Source: Pseudo-nitzschia pungens (taxonomy: Eukaryota > Bacillariophyta > Bacillariophyceae > Bacillariales > Bacillariaceae). Taken from it: DNA of 64,000 nt. Shown here piece after piece: positions 9,405 through 20,529 of the stretch (its first letter is position 1; each line of letters opens with the position of its first letter). The notes beneath the pieces are model-generated. The model had not been told where the DNA came from and ran no database searches. It was given only the letters and a program-made list of their open reading frames with translations. Both the position numbers and the translations under genes were made by a program. The DNA lies in assembly GCA_037355855.1 (NCBI GenBank), contig CM074759.1, positions 3,720,001-3,784,000 on the forward strand. Reading direction: 5' to 3'.

Positions 9405-10590
9405 TCATTTGGGGATTGGGTCGTCTTCAACCACATGCGAATGGATATCAGCGCCCAAATACAAGGTTGGAACTTCTATAGTCCCATCCTTCAGCGTGAA
9501 ACGCTGCTCGATACTTTCCAGTTGCCGTCGTGGGTCTTCACTGCAACAGATGATATCGTCGACGTATGCAATCAAGTAGGCCCAGTACCTAGAACCATCC
9601 TTTCGTGTCTCCACTCGCATATGAACATCAGGATCGGCTTTACAGGGTTGATATCCTAGCATTCGTAGGTGCTTGGTCAAATAGGATCGGAACGACGCGC
9701 CTGCAACAGGAAGCCCATACAGTGCTCGAACGATCTTACATACCTGACCTACCAAGTAGCGGGGGAAAACGGTCTTCAGCTCGTGCAATTAAGTAATACT
9801 TCTTCTTGATCGGCGCTGTAAGATAGGCGTTCTGGATGTCCGCAGACAGTACATCCAAATTGTTCAGCGCTGCCAACAGGAAGAAGATACGGACTGAATC
9901 TCTGCTTGGTACACTGCTGAAGGTATGCTCCTTGGCTGTCGCTTGTACCTTATGGCCATCGGCTACTAATCTAGCCTTTCGCGTGAGGGATCCCAACTTG
10001 ACGTCGAATATCATATGGGTAGTGATCCTGCTGAAACCTTCGGCCTTGAGACCTTCGACGGTGTAGCTTGGATCGAACTCAAACGCCATCTCGTTGTTCC
10101 TCATCTCTTTCGCAATCGCCTTCTCCCAATAGTCGGTTCCCGTCTTTCGGTCGATGGCGAGAGCTTCAGGAATAGAATGGGGCAACTCCACTCCAAACTT
10201 GTGCGTCCTATCCCAGTACTTGTTTCGCTTGGTAGCCTTGAGGATTCGTCTCTTCCTTCGTAGTACATGGTGAATCCACCATCGGAATGCTGGCTGCTCC
10301 GAAATCTTGGCCGATATGGCATACTCGGCAGTCTGCACAGGAAAGGACTCTTTCAGATCGCTCAACTTACACCAGGATTCGGTTCCATCCTTCCAACTGA
10401 CGAGCAATAGCCATCCCTTCGTGGTAAGCCTGGGAACTTTGCGACCATACTTGTTGATGATCGTTGCGTCTTGCTTCCTGACGGCGGATCCGTCCCTCTC
10501 GTGATAGATGATCTCATCCAACAGAGAAAACATGCGTCCGTCGTCGTCAATTTTGCTGTACATACTCTCAGCAAGGCAATCGGCGGACAA
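9405..10590 (-). pseudogene. Copia reverse transcriptase region, frameshifted
   Basis: From right to left this encodes the pre-RT segment (MFSLLDEIIYHERDGS, WLLLVSWKDGTESW), which is characteristic of diatom copia elements, then the RT fingers and palm (AKARLVADGHK-like block, LSADIQNAYL) and, after a frameshift near 9775, KIVRALYGLPVAGASF and the active-site box AYVDD. One frame covers 9736-10590 and another 9405-9788. The catalytic Asp residues are present but the frameshift and terminal TGA prevent a full Pol. Confidence 0.85.
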
Positions 10591-11947
10591 GGGGATGCAT
10601 TGGGTTGCGGAACCCTTTCTGGGTCGTGACGCGAAGGGTGTCCGCAGCCTTTCTCGGGGATACATCCCAAATCTTGGACAGACGGTCGGAATCAATCTTG
10701 CAGTAGCGTTTGGTGTCGATCGTCGGGCCCCACTTGGCGCGTCTGGAGATGGTGTCGAGCTCGGGATCGACTGGTTCGACTGCATCGTCCCATCGAACAT
10801 GCTTGTAAACTGATGACAGGCAGACGGGAGAATCAGACTCCCTACAGCGGGGATCCAATTCGAAGCGCTCGCGTCCATCAGTGTAGGCGCGCTCGTACAA
10901 CGGAGTATGCAGGGCGTTGATTGTAAGACTTGGTACTGCTGCATCCTCGTCTTCATCGTCCCCGCAAGTCTTCAAGGAATCGCCCGAAAAGAGAGAAGAT
11001 AGCCGCGCATCCAGACGAGAGTCGGATGCGATCGCACATGGGGTCAGATCACGGCGGGTACAGAGTTGCTGAAGAATCCGCAGCTTGTACTTCTCATAAC
11101 AATCATGCTGTGGTAGAATCAACTCGTCGCTCCAAAGAGGCTTGTCGTACAGATGGGGACTGAAGTTGGACCGTGTTTCGACGGGCTCCATCTTGCGCTT
11201 GTTGGACTTCTTGGACTGCTTCTTGGTCGTCGACGCAATGGGCGGCGACGACGCGATGGGCGGCGATGACGCGATGGGCGGCGACGACGCGATGGGCGGC
11301 GATGACGCGATGGGCGGCGATGACGCGATGGGCGTCTCCGGGCGAAGGACAGACAACATAGGATTCAGCGGATGAGAGCCGTCGATAGCTTCTTCGGCTT
11401 GCTCAAACTTCTTGCTCTTCGGGTCCCAAGGGAAGTCTCGGGTTGCAACGACATGATCGCATGTAGCCATCTCATGCTTGGTTGGCTTGCGGGAAGGGAA
11501 ATAGGACACGACCCCATCAAGCAGGAGCTTGATGTCAAGGGTGTGTCCTGCGCCGGGATCTTCAGGGTCGGTATTGTCAATATGGATGGAGTGACTGGAC
11601 TGTTCATCATACTGACGGGGCGCCTCATTGACACGATTGGGATGGCAGTCCCGTATCTGATTCGGACAAATCAAGCTGTGGGACAACTTGTCGCCAAAAT
11701 ACAGCGCTTCGTGGAAGTAAATCAACCAAACTTTCCCGTCAGGCGCTGTGTAAGCGGCAACACAAGTCCCAATAGGAATGTTCTTGATAGGCTCGAGCTC
11801 AGGCGAAAAAGGATGAACATCGACGTGACTGACGACTTGGTCTTCAAGCAAGATCATATTGGAACTGGCGGCAGTCGTATCAGTGTGGCTGTCCAACTCG
11901 CATTGCCCCTCAGGACTAGGTGGGGGGCGCGCGCGTGGCAGATCCAT
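10568..11947 (-). pseudogene. Copia aspartic protease and N-terminal integrase edge
   Basis: A 459-codon open frame. Near its N-terminus it has the protease box CELDSHTDT (DSHADT-like in this group). Then follow LLDGVVSYFPSRKPT and PWDPKSKKFEQAE, both usual in diatom copia Pol, a run of PPIASS repeats at about codons 205-240, and a block starting LSKIWDVSPRKAADTL that normally leads into integrase. The frame ends at RRLPC and the next recognisable sequence belongs to the pre-RT segment, so the integrase catalytic domain appears deleted around 10565-10600. Confidence 0.82.
11238..11336. repeat. 18-bp coding minisatellite
   Basis: Six head-to-tail copies of an 18-bp unit (core GGCGGCGACGACGCGATG) encode SPPIAS repeats in the copia protease-integrase spacer. 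Units alternate between GACGACGCG and GATGACGCG, consistent with slippage in pairs. Confidence 0.88.
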
Positions 11948-11998
11948 CTGGTACAGCAGCCGGCCGACCCTACTCAGTTTCGGGCACCGGCCGTCGGT

Positions 11999-13671
11999 TC
12001 AGTTCTTGGGGGTCTGTCCTTGGTTCGAGCCGTTGCCCTTTTTCTTGCCCTTCCTGCGCCCCTTGGGCCCAAAACTGTTCCCTGCGCCTTGGGTCTTGGT
12101 CGGGGATGCAGCAGGCGTGGTATGGTTCGAACTCGTGGACTGAATAGTTCGAGCCTTCTTCTTCTGACGGAGGTCATACAACTGCTTTCGTTGTTCCTTG
12201 GAGAACGTCTTGTAAACTTCGTAGGGATACTGCTTGTCCTCAACCTTGCCGCTGTACCCGCGCGTCGCGCTTCCCCCATTATTACTACCACCTTGGTGTA
12301 CAGAGGAGATACTTCGCGCCCTCTTGGTCGAAGCCGCACCCATCTTTCGTATGCCAAGGCACTTCTTGAAGAACGAGACGCACTCATTGAAGTCCTCGGT
12401 GTACTTGTCACTTTGCAGAATTTGGAGCTTGGGATTCTCAAACCGTTCATCTTGGATGCTGTGGATGAAATTCATGGTGAAGTCTTGCTCGTCTGTGAAC
12501 TTGTCGTGGTTGGAGAGCGTAGTCTGGAAATTCAACCAAGTTCTGCAGTGCTTCTAAAAATCGTAGGTGCGAGAGTTGCCTGTATAGCGGGAGGTGTACA
12601 TGCCGGTACGGACCTTGTCAAGGATAGCCGCAACGTTAGTTTCAGAGAAGGCGTTCTCGTAGAGGGTTAGGAAAGCGGCTCGGGCGTTTCCAGTTGGATT
12701 CTTCGCGTCCTTGTGCCTTTGGGCGTAAGCCCAGCCAGGTCCATCATGAACTGCGTTGCAGAGCAGCACCCAAATGTCGTGGTTGTCAGTGACAAACTGC
12801 GGGCCTTTGAGCGTGGCACACCGAACTTTGTAGTCCATCCAATTGGAAAAAGTCCCGTCCTTCCCAACAGTGGCGGACCTCTGAGCTGCAGTCACCGTCT
12901 CTTGCTCCTTCGGTCGAATAACATATGATAGGGGGAACCCTTGTTCATTGTACTGAAAATACCGATGAGTGGTTGGTAGCGGATCCACTCTGAAAGAAGC
13001 TTAAAGGACTGTCTGAAGGAAAGTCCGATGAATACTCGTTCATGGTGGGGACACATTGGATGACGATCTCCATTGAAGTCACGGAGGTACTTGGGAAGCT
13101 CCTTGGCAGAGAGTTGTTGGATTGCCTGGATGCTGCTCAGGCCGTTCCGGAATAACTCATCTGCCATATCACTGTTACTGAAACCAGTAAGGATCTTGTG
13201 AAGTTCTGACTCCCTTGAGGTGAGCTTCGCTCCATTCTTGTATCCAGAGATGCCTCCATTAGCCTGGGCTGTGGCATGAGCTTGGAGGACATCAGGACTA
13301 GCCCCTGCAGGAGCAGGAGAGACAGCAGGAGCAGGAGCACGAGCGGCGGCAGCAGCAGCGTCAGCGGCAATCCGAGCTGCATTCTTGCTGCGCATTGCTC
13401 TCAGTTCTTGAGCAACAGCAAGCAGGATCATCTCAGATCGAGGTTGGATGTCAAGGTTGGGTTCTTGTTGGATCCTGGAGACTCCAAATGCAGCAGGAGC
13501 AACAGGAGGAATTCCAGGTGCTCCAACAACGGCGGCACCAGCAACTCCAGGCGGGGGAGCGCCGGCTCCAGGGGCAGCTCCAGGAGCGCCGGCTCCAGCG
13601 GCGACTCCAGTTGGGGGAGTGTCTGCGGCAGCAGCAGCTGCGGCGGCTTGACTTCTGGTTTGCTTGGCCAT
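11999..13671 (-). pseudogene. Copia gag, three frames
   Basis: The gag begins at the ATG at 13671 (MAKQTRSQ), with an Ala/Pro/Gly-rich N-terminus (about 100 residues, including an Ala run). A conserved-looking globular part follows (ILTGFSNSDMADELF, LPKYLRDFNGD). The frame shifts near 12985 and again near 12550. The third segment (12535-11999) ends in a basic tail rich in Lys, Gly and Asn that could bind nucleic acid; I see no classical CCHC knuckle. Total length would be about 550 residues. Role by family: capsid. Confidence 0.75.
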
Positions 13672-14520
13672 GGTTAACTTGACTTGCTCTGAGTATCTAA
13701 CTTGCTCCAGTTTCTGAACCAAATTCTTTTGTGGTGGGGACTGTCTCCACCTCGATCAAAGATCGCAAAAGAGAAGGTTACATGTCGACGTTTCCGTGCC
13801 GACGACTAAAAGGAGAGGGTACGTGTCGATTGTTCCGTGTCGACAGCTCCATGTCGTCGGTGGGTTACGTGTCGACAACCAAAAGAAAAGAATTCTATTC
13901 GGTCTTTCTGCTCTGGTCCAATCGATTTGATTTTGAGATATGACTGATCTCAGGGTTCTTGGCTTGTCTGATTCCAAGTTCCCTTGGCTAAAAATCAAAA
14001 GAATCGATGGCATGGCAGATTTGAGGTGGTCTGCGCCTCATTATGTCGGATGGGCCTGATGTCATGTCCTTGGTCTGCTGGACACTGTCTTCACTGGAAG
14101 GTATGTGGCATTCTGTCTTCCACGAAAGTTCCTTTTTCTCCAGTGTGGCTCCATCCGTGGCAAACAAGCGTCCCCTTGAGTCCTGTAAAAATAACAGGGA
14201 ATCATGGACGCTGCTTTCTCCACGTCTTGCTCCTTCCCCACCGGATCGAGCCTCCATGGTGCCACCATGACGCTCATCTACTGTATTTAACAGGCCCCAG
14301 AGGTGGATGTGTGGGCTCCGGTCATTTGCGCGTCTATCTGCTGGGGAAGGGCTCCCCATTAACATCAGGGATCTCACGATGTCAGCTGTAGGTCCAATAA
14401 GCTGATGTTTTACATCCAAGTGTAGGCATGGATGCCAGTGGTGATCAGCCAGCTGGGTTTCGTCACACGCTCTAGCCGGCGTCCCGGTTCGTAGTGGGTC
14501 GAGCGGTGGGTCTGATAAAC
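13672..14520 (-). other. Copia 5' leader
   Basis: An 850-bp untranslated region between the 5' LTR and gag. Next to the LTR the element-sense sequence reads GTTTATCAGACCCACCG. It shares TATCAGA with initiator-Met tRNA half-molecule primer sites known in copia elements, so it is a weak primer-site candidate. Around 13780-13880 the words TGTCGACG and CCGTGTCGAC recur. There is no gene here; longer plus-strand frames are noise. Confidence 0.5.
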
Positions 14521-15426
14521 TGCGTTGATATTGCTCGTCAGCAATCTTCGGGATCTAATCGACTCGTAGATAAATCGTCTTGTACTGGTCTGAAAAATAG
14601 GGGAAAGCCCTAACAATAATAACACGTACATTCCTGGCAAATGGTGAGGCTACAGTGGACTGTTCAAGGTCTATTGCATACACTTAGTTACTACAAGGTA
14701 CTTCCCTAGAGGTACATCAGAATCGATCAAAAGGGGAGGGCATGATAGGCTTTTAATTTAGAGTGAAATATAAAGAGTGAATACAGGGAGCTGAGCGCAG
14801 CTCAGCTCTGTATCATATCGTGACAGCGTTCCGATAACTCGTATAATAACAGAGCTCTGTAGCTCTGGTACTGTATTCTACGGGTAGCGTATCGGAGTAG
14901 CGTAACTCCGATTCGTAGATCCGCTTAATTAAATTCAAAGGTGTGCTAGCGCGTTGGGTAACTGTCTGGGCCGGGTATACGGTCATGGTACATATTATAC
15001 ACCAATGACCCGACCCCGGCGGTAGCATAGTATCTTAGCATGATATCATGGTAGGTTAGCATCTTTCAGTATCTTGTAGCATTAGCAACCCTAACCCTGT
15101 AGCATTTAGCTACACCATAACAGGTGCTTTACTCGGGGTACGTACGATTGGTACAAATCGTACGCGACGGCCCTAGTAATTCTGCTAGCATCCACACTAA
15201 GCAGGATATAGGTCTGCTGCTAAGCCTGTTGCTAAGCCTGCTGCTAAGCCTGCTGCTAAGGCTGTATGCTACCAATTAGCACACAGCTCAGCACTCAGCT
15301 CAGCACTCAGCTCAGCACTCAGCTCAGCACCTGTTAGTCAGCTACTGGAGGCTGCTGACTGTAGCCCCAGTACATTCTCCTACACAGGAGCCTTAGCACA
15401 GATCATAGCACCCTGGATATCTTCAT
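14521..15426 (-). repeat. Copia 5' LTR
   Basis: A 906-bp partner of the LTR at 6863-7853. Start and end words are identical (TGCGTTGATATTGC... and ...GGATATCTTCAT). Outside the tandem arrays only isolated differences are visible, for example GACCCTGACC versus GACCCGACC, so the insertion is fairly recent. Confidence 0.93.
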
Positions 15427-15431
15427 ATAAG

Positions 15432-17051
15432 TGCCAGAGTAGGTTGGGGAACTCTGCTAGGAAGAGTTCTTCATCTTGCTTGGGAACTTCAAGTTCAAAC
15501 AATCAATTAAAGTGCCCTTTTTGAGGGTTTCTTTCTTCCCCACAGTTCAAGAAATTGATTAAGGTGCCCTTTTCAAGGGCTTTCTTCCCTTCAGTAGGCG
15601 GATCCATCCTGGGGAGTCTGGAGAAGGCATCAGCAAGAACATTCTTCTTGCCTTCCACATAAGTAAGGTTGACGCCAAATTCTGCAAGGAATAGTCTCCA
15701 CCGGAGGACTTGTTGGACTGAGAGGGTTCTGAAGGTAAGGTTCTTATGGTCAGTGTATACATTGATGACTCCACCGAGGAGCATCTTCCTGTACTCTTTG
15801 CAACAGAGTACTATTGCGAGGAGTTCTTTCTCCATAGTAGTGTAATTCTTTTGGGCATCAGATAGTTTCTTGGACCAATATGCAACCGGCTTGCCATCTT
15901 GTATGATGGCAGCACCGAGTTGTAGGTCTGAGGCATCAGTGTACAATTCGAAGGGCTTGTTGAGGTCTGGATAAGTGTCCAGCGCATCCGCTGCCACCAT
16001 TGCTTTCATCTCTTGAAAGGCTTTATCTTGAGCAGGTCCCCAGGTGAAGGCTGAAGGAGCTTTCCTTTGTTTGGCTTTGATGGTTGCCGGTTGAGGAGAG
16101 TGTTTCTTGTTTTGCTTGGGGCTACCAGTGATGTCAAAGAGAGGAGCTACTAGGACATGGGACCTGCGAGGCCACATATCCCTGTAGTATCCTACTGCTC
16201 CTAAGAAGGACTTGACTTGGGTCACAGTTATTGGTCGGTCCATATGTAGGATGGCTTCAATCTTCTTTCTCCAAGGTTTAACAGCTGTAGGTGTCATCCA
16301 ATATCCAAGGAAGTCAGTTTCTTGTACAGCCCAATCACACTTGAGTGGGTTGCATTTGAGTCCATTTTCGTTGAGTCGGTCAAGGATCTTGTCGATAGTT
16401 TTCATGTGTAGATCAAAGGATCCATTAGTCCAGATGCCAATATCATCAATATAAACAGTGCAGTCAGTGTCTTGTAGGATATCTTCCATAAGTTGTTGAG
16501 CAACATCTGGGGTGACTTTGACTCCCATTGGTAGTCTTTGATACTCATAGCAACCATAAGGGGTAACTATGGTACATAGTTTCTTGCTTGCATCATCCAG
16601 TTCAAAGCAGTAGTATTGCATGGACAAGTCAATCTTGGTGAAGTGAGTGTACTTGCCTCTCTTGTTCATGATATCCTGTATCCTAGGGATTGGATAAGGA
16701 TGTCTCTCAAGAAGTTCATTGAGTTCTCTGAAGTCTGATACCCATCTAACTCTGTTGTCTTTCTTTGGTAGTATGAAGGTTGGGAATGCCCATTTGGCGA
16801 GTCCAGTGCATCTTTTGAGTACTCCATCATTACAGTGATTCTGGAGCTCCCTTTTGAATAGGTCTTCTCTTTTGCATGCAACTGGGTAAGGCTTCTTGTG
16901 GATGGGCGTGGATCTAGGCTTCAGTCTTAGAGAGATCTTCTTGTAAGGGGTACTTGCCAAGTTCACCATTGAAGACATTGGGATACTTGTTTAGTATTGC
17001 TTGGAACTGTTGTTGTTCTGTCTTGGATATGTGTGACTGTTATTGTGCAAC
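15432..17051 (-). pseudogene. G1 reverse transcriptase and RNase H
   Basis: The middle of the large minus-strand G1 Pol, open from 16978 to 15503. RT blocks are WAFPTFILPKKDNR, WVSDFRELNELLERHPYP, FTKIDLSMQYYCFEL and the active-site YIDD (16443-16454). The RNase H follows with [22 protein letters not shown] and VYTDHKNL. A Cys-rich frame break occurs near 15545, where a ~40-bp stretch (AATTGATTAAGGTGCCC type) is tandemly duplicated (about 15506-15592). Copia cut the gene at 15427 and G2 cut it at 17051. Homology resumes on the far side of both. Confidence 0.87.
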
Positions 17052-17240
17052 TGCCATACCCCGGGTCTACTAGTGATTAGAATAGTAGTGATATGCAAAT
17101 TGTGAGCTCTATTGATTAGTCTATTTGCTACAGTTCTAAGAGCCCTCCGAATCAGCGATTCTGTCGACTCGCCGATTGTTTTTATCCTTATCCTTAATCC
17201 AGTCCCGTGTGCGCTCGTGACTGTATTTTGGTGCACGGCA
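17052..17240 (-). repeat. G2 3' LTR
   Basis: A 189-bp LTR identical to 22703-22891. A polypurine tract (GGAGGAGTA in element sense) adjoins its inner edge at 17241-17250. Confidence 0.96.
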
Positions 17241-17258
17241 TACTCCTCCATGGTACTG

Positions 17259-18056
17259 TTACGATTGAATAGGATCCCTGCAATAATAAGGGTGTACTCT
17301 CCTAATGTTAACCCGGTCGGTTACAAAGGGCGCAGTTTCAACAGTTACAGTTCCATTGTCATGGGCCTTGATCACCTTGTAAGGTCCTTGCCGTGGGAAG
17401 GATAGTTTCGGAACAATGCCCTTCCTCTCCAGGGTGACATAGTCTCCTTCCTTATAGACATGGGGAATCCTCTTCTGATTCTCCCTGATATTACTCTTGT
17501 GGATACTCTTTTGTTTCCTTGCTTGGATTGCTTCCCAATCCACTGGGAAATTCACGGGCATGAACATGTCCCTTCCAAACACCAGTTGTGCTGGGGAATA
17601 CCCCAGCGTTGTGTGGATGGCGCTTCTGATAGCATATGCTGCCTTGGTGGTGAACTCCTCGAAAGGATCCTTCTCATGGAGGTCTCTTTGTTCCAGGTTA
17701 AATGACAATAGGCAGTCCTTCAGGACCTGGTGGATTCTTTCCAGTACTGAGTTGGACTGTGGGTTCCAAGCGCCGCTGGGCTTTCTTTTCATCCCCATGT
17801 TGTCACAGAGCTCCTGGAACTCTGCTTTGAACTCGCTCCCGCCATCAAAGCCAATTTCCTTTGGGCGCGGATACCTTGCTAGCCAGGTACTGTCTAACAA
17901 ACGTTGAGTTTCTGCTGCGTTTGGCGAGTCCTTTAGATGGGCCAGTTCAAACCATCCGGTCACTGGATCCACCATGGTGAGAACATGGATGTGGTAGTCT
18001 TTTACCATTTTTATTGTGGACGGTTGCAGGTCCCCAGAGGTCCACATTGACCCTCT
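17259..18056 (-). CDS. G2 integrase core and C-terminus
   Basis: Continuation of G2 Pol in a shifted frame. Catalytic-core blocks include MVDPVTGWFELAHL, FDGGSEFKAEF (second Asp) and NPQSNSVLERIHQVL (Glu); the first Asp is in VDLWGPA at the end of the upstream frame. A C-terminal SH3-like region follows (YKEGDYVTLERKG, FPRQGPYKVIKAHDNGTV). It joins the cDNA to host DNA. A run of four A (plus-strand TTTT at 18000-18003) holds one base too many for the two frames to be continuous, so a single indel, or a recoding site or sequencing error, separates this part from the 859-codon frame. Confidence 0.9.
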   Translation of the reverse strand, partial: RGSMWTSGDLQPSTIKMVKDYHIHVLTMVDPVTGWFELAHLKDSPNAAETQRLLDSTWLARYPRPKEIGFDGGSEFKAEFQELCDNMGMKRKPSGAWNPQSNSVLERIHQVLKDCLLSFNLEQRDLHEKDPFEEFTTKAAYAIRSAIHTTLGYSPAQLVFGRDMFMPVNFPVDWEAIQARKQKSIHKSNIRENQKRIPHVYKEGDYVTLERKGIVPKLSFPRQGPYKVIKAHDNGTVTVETAPFVTDRVNIRRVHPYYCRDPIQS

Positions 18057-20526
18057 GCCATTTGGTAACCTCAACTGCTTTCTCCGGTAGTAGTCCATAC
18101 TTCTTCCGGCCACTCTTTTTGAACATCTGACACGTGTGGCAGTGTTTACAGAGGTCCTGGACGTCCTTCTTCAGACCTCTCCAGGTGAACACTGAGCGTA
18201 TGCTCTGTTCCATTCTCTTTTCGCCGGGATGGACCAGCATGCTGTGGTACCATTCCATAACTCTGTCTTTGAGTTTGTCCGGGACTAGAATCTTCCCTTC
18301 CTTGTGGATTAGACTGTAACCTTCCACCATTTTGGTGGTCAGTCGATTGTCTTTTCCCAGAGCACTCGTGATTCCGGTGTCCTTTTGTTGGTAGAACTGG
18401 ATCATGTCCGGGGCAAGTGGGAATGCACTATTGCCCTGGAATTCTTCCGGCGATTCTTCTCCAAGTGGGAATAGGAGTTGCCGGAGGTGCTCTTCCTCGT
18501 CCGCGTAGGTGAGGGGCTTATTTGGTGGTAGCCATTCCACCGTATCTGCTGGATCCTCAGTGATGTCCAGTCGAGACAATGCATCTGCTGCGTCATTGTC
18601 TTTGCCAGCAACATGCTTGACAACCGGGTGGAACTCCTCCATAAGGAGTCTCCACCGGACCATCCTTTGGGTGGGCATCTGTTGGTAGAGCAAGTTAAGG
18701 TGGTCTGTGTGAATAATCACATCTTGTCCTCGTAGGATTCCTTCAAACGCTTTTAGCCCCTCTACTATGCCCAGGAGTTCTTTTTCGCCTACGGTGTAGT
18801 TGAGCTGCGCGGAGTTCAGTTTCCGGGTATAGAAGCCGAGCGGTTTGCCGTCCTGACATACTGTGGCTCCCAGTTGCCGGTCACTAGCGTCTGAGTAGAG
18901 ATGAAATGGTTTTGTAAAGTCTGGGAATGCGAGTTTTGCTTCGTCTGCGAGCATCCGTTTCGCCTCCATGAAAGCTTTCTGCTCTGCTGGTCCCCAGTAC
19001 CAGTTCATTTTGCCCTTCTTCCCTGCTAGTTTGTTGAGGGGGGCTAGGATGTGGGAGCGTCGCTTCCACATATCCCGGTAGAAATTCACCATTCCAAGGA
19101 ACATCTTGAGTTGCTTGGTGTTCTTGGGGGCTTCCAGGCGCTTCATCGCCTCCAGTTTCTTTGGCTGGGGCTGAATGCCCTCTGTTGTTAACAGGAATCC
19201 CAGATATTCCACCTCTTTTTGCATGAAGAAGGATTTTCTGAGGTTGGCCCGAAAGCCAGCATTGTCCAGTCTCTGGAGGACTGTATCGATTTTGTTGAGG
19301 TGATCCTGTTCGGATTCCCCTTCCCTCTGGATGATGAGAATATCATCAATATGGACCAGGACATAGTCCAGGTCACCGAGGAGGTTCATCATAACGGACT
19401 GGAAGATATCCGGTGCGCATGCGATTCCCATTGCTAGTCTCTTGTAGGCATACTTTCCCCATGGTAAAATGGTAGAGCAGATCTTTTGGCTCTCCTTGCA
19501 GATGGGGATGGTATAGTATCCTTGGGACAAGTCCAGCGCCGTAGCTGATTTGAACTTTTGTAGCCTTTGGATTGTTTCCCCTATTCGTGGTAGTGGGAAT
19601 GGTTTTCGTTGGATGGCTGCGTTCATCTTCCGAAAGTCAGTTAGGACGCGAATGTCCCCTGTCTTCTTTGGTTGACAGAACGTCGGGGATGCCCATGGTG
19701 AGTCATCATCATGGGGGAGTTTCTCCAGGACTCCAATATCACAGAGCCTGGCGATCTCCTTTCGGAGTGCTTGTTCAAAGGCATGGGGTACAGAATAGTA
19801 CCTCTGCCGGACCGGTTTGACCCCTGGTTGGAGTTCAATGGACACCGGTTCTATATTTTTGAGTAGACCCAACCCTCCGCCAAAGAGTGTTGGGAATTTC
19901 TTTAGTGTTTTCTTCAAGGCTTCCTTGGACGCGTCCGTAATCTCCAGGTCATTGACCATCGCGTCTATATCGACTTTGGAGTAGTCGGCGTCCAAAATTT
20001 TAGATTGCCTTTCTTCCTCTTTTTGGAGGATTGGACTCTGTGTGTTGGCGAAGAATACTGCCTCACATTTGTCCGGGTCGGTAAGCTCCCCCATTCCCTT
20101 CATGGGGATGGAGTCGCCCTGCCATTCGATTGTTCGGGAGCTGTATTTTATATCCAGTCCCAGTTGTGCCATTAGGTCGGATCCTACGATCATGTCATAG
20201 GGTACTTCCTCGTGGTGATGATATTCATCCACTTGGAAGGTCCATTTAATGGTCTTGGAGTTTGAAAATTCTATCAACCTTAGTCCCACTGAAGCCGCAG
20301 ACCTGGTTCGAAACTTGCCCCCATAGGTATTGTAGGTGACAGATCTTTGGTCTCGGTTCGTTAGTTGACTTCGGTCGACAAATTGCCGTAGTATGATGGA
20401 TTTGGAGCACCCAGAGTCTAATAGACCCCGAACCATTCTCCCCCTTCCTTTGTGGTCCAATACCTCCACACAGATGTCCGCAAATCTGTTGATGATCCGG
20501 GGTCCGGTGTGGATGGTATCAACCAT
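17947..20526 (-). CDS. G2 Pol: protease, reverse transcriptase, RNase H, integrase zinc domain
   Basis: An 859-codon frame that starts at an ATG directly after the gag stop and in the same frame. Protease: LLDSGCSK with the catalytic Asp at residue 37. RT, about residues 250-430: FCQPKKTGDIRVLTDFR, TALDLSQGYYTIPI and the active site HIDD (minus strand, plus coordinates 19342-19353). RNase H: LYSDASDRQLGATV, GEKELLGIVEG and IHTDHLNLLY. Integrase zinc domain: WYHSMLVHPGEKRM ... CKHCHTC (HX4H, CX2C). The order protease-RT-RNase H-integrase defines Ty3/gypsy. Production probably depends on readthrough of the TGA at 20527-20529, or on restart at this ATG. Confidence 0.93.
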   Translation of the reverse strand: MVDTIHTGPRIINRFADICVEVLDHKGRGRMVRGLLDSGCSKSIILRQFVDRSQLTNRDQRSVTYNTYGGKFRTRSAASVGLRLIEFSNSKTIKWTFQVDEYHHHEEVPYDMIVGSDLMAQLGLDIKYSSRTIEWQGDSIPMKGMGELTDPDKCEAVFFANTQSPILQKEEERQSKILDADYSKVDIDAMVNDLEITDASKEALKKTLKKFPTLFGGGLGLLKNIEPVSIELQPGVKPVRQRYYSVPHAFEQALRKEIARLCDIGVLEKLPHDDDSPWASPTFCQPKKTGDIRVLTDFRKMNAAIQRKPFPLPRIGETIQRLQKFKSATALDLSQGYYTIPICKESQKICSTILPWGKYAYKRLAMGIACAPDIFQSVMMNLLGDLDYVLVHIDDILIIQREGESEQDHLNKIDTVLQRLDNAGFRANLRKSFFMQKEVEYLGFLLTTEGIQPQPKKLEAMKRLEAPKNTKQLKMFLGMVNFYRDMWKRRSHILAPLNKLAGKKGKMNWYWGPAEQKAFMEAKRMLADEAKLAFPDFTKPFHLYSDASDRQLGATVCQDGKPLGFYTRKLNSAQLNYTVGEKELLGIVEGLKAFEGILRGQDVIIHTDHLNLLYQQMPTQRMVRWRLLMEEFHPVVKHVAGKDNDAADALSRLDITEDPADTVEWLPPNKPLTYADEEEHLRQLLFPLGEESPEEFQGNSAFPLAPDMIQFYQQKDTGITSALGKDNRLTTKMVEGYSLIHKEGKILVPDKLKDRVMEWYHSMLVHPGEKRMEQSIRSVFTWRGLKKDVQDLCKHCHTCQMFKKSGRKKYGLLPEKAVEVTKWQRVNVDLWGPATVHNKNGKRLPHPCSHHGGSSDRMV

Positions 20527-20529
20527 TCA
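20527..20529 (-). promoter_or_regulatory. In-frame TGA between G2 gag and pol (candidate readthrough stop)
   Basis: Gag ends AAC-TGA and Pol continues ATG-GTT with no frame change. The gag and pol ORFs therefore form one 4014-nt frame interrupted by a single stop codon. G1 elements show the same arrangement. Confidence 0.85.

Larger units (their letters stand above)
6863..15426 (-). mobile_element. Ty1/copia (CoDi-like) element, integrase core missing
   Basis: An 8564-bp minus-strand element flanked by the 5-bp duplication ATAAG (6858-6862 and 15427-15431) and inserted into G1 pol. The order from the 5' LTR is leader, gag, protease, then directly RT and RNase H. The copia-type order protease-integrase-RT is implied by surviving integrase edges, but the integrase catalytic core is absent. 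Gag and pol are broken by several frameshifts and one in-frame stop. Its LTRs are about 0.9-1.0 kb and differ mainly in tandem repeat number. Confidence 0.92.

Noticed and set aside
11372..12670. 432-codon plus-strand open frame
   Set aside because: It is antisense to the copia protease and gag, whose minus-strand frames carry recognisable blocks. The plus frame has no family features.
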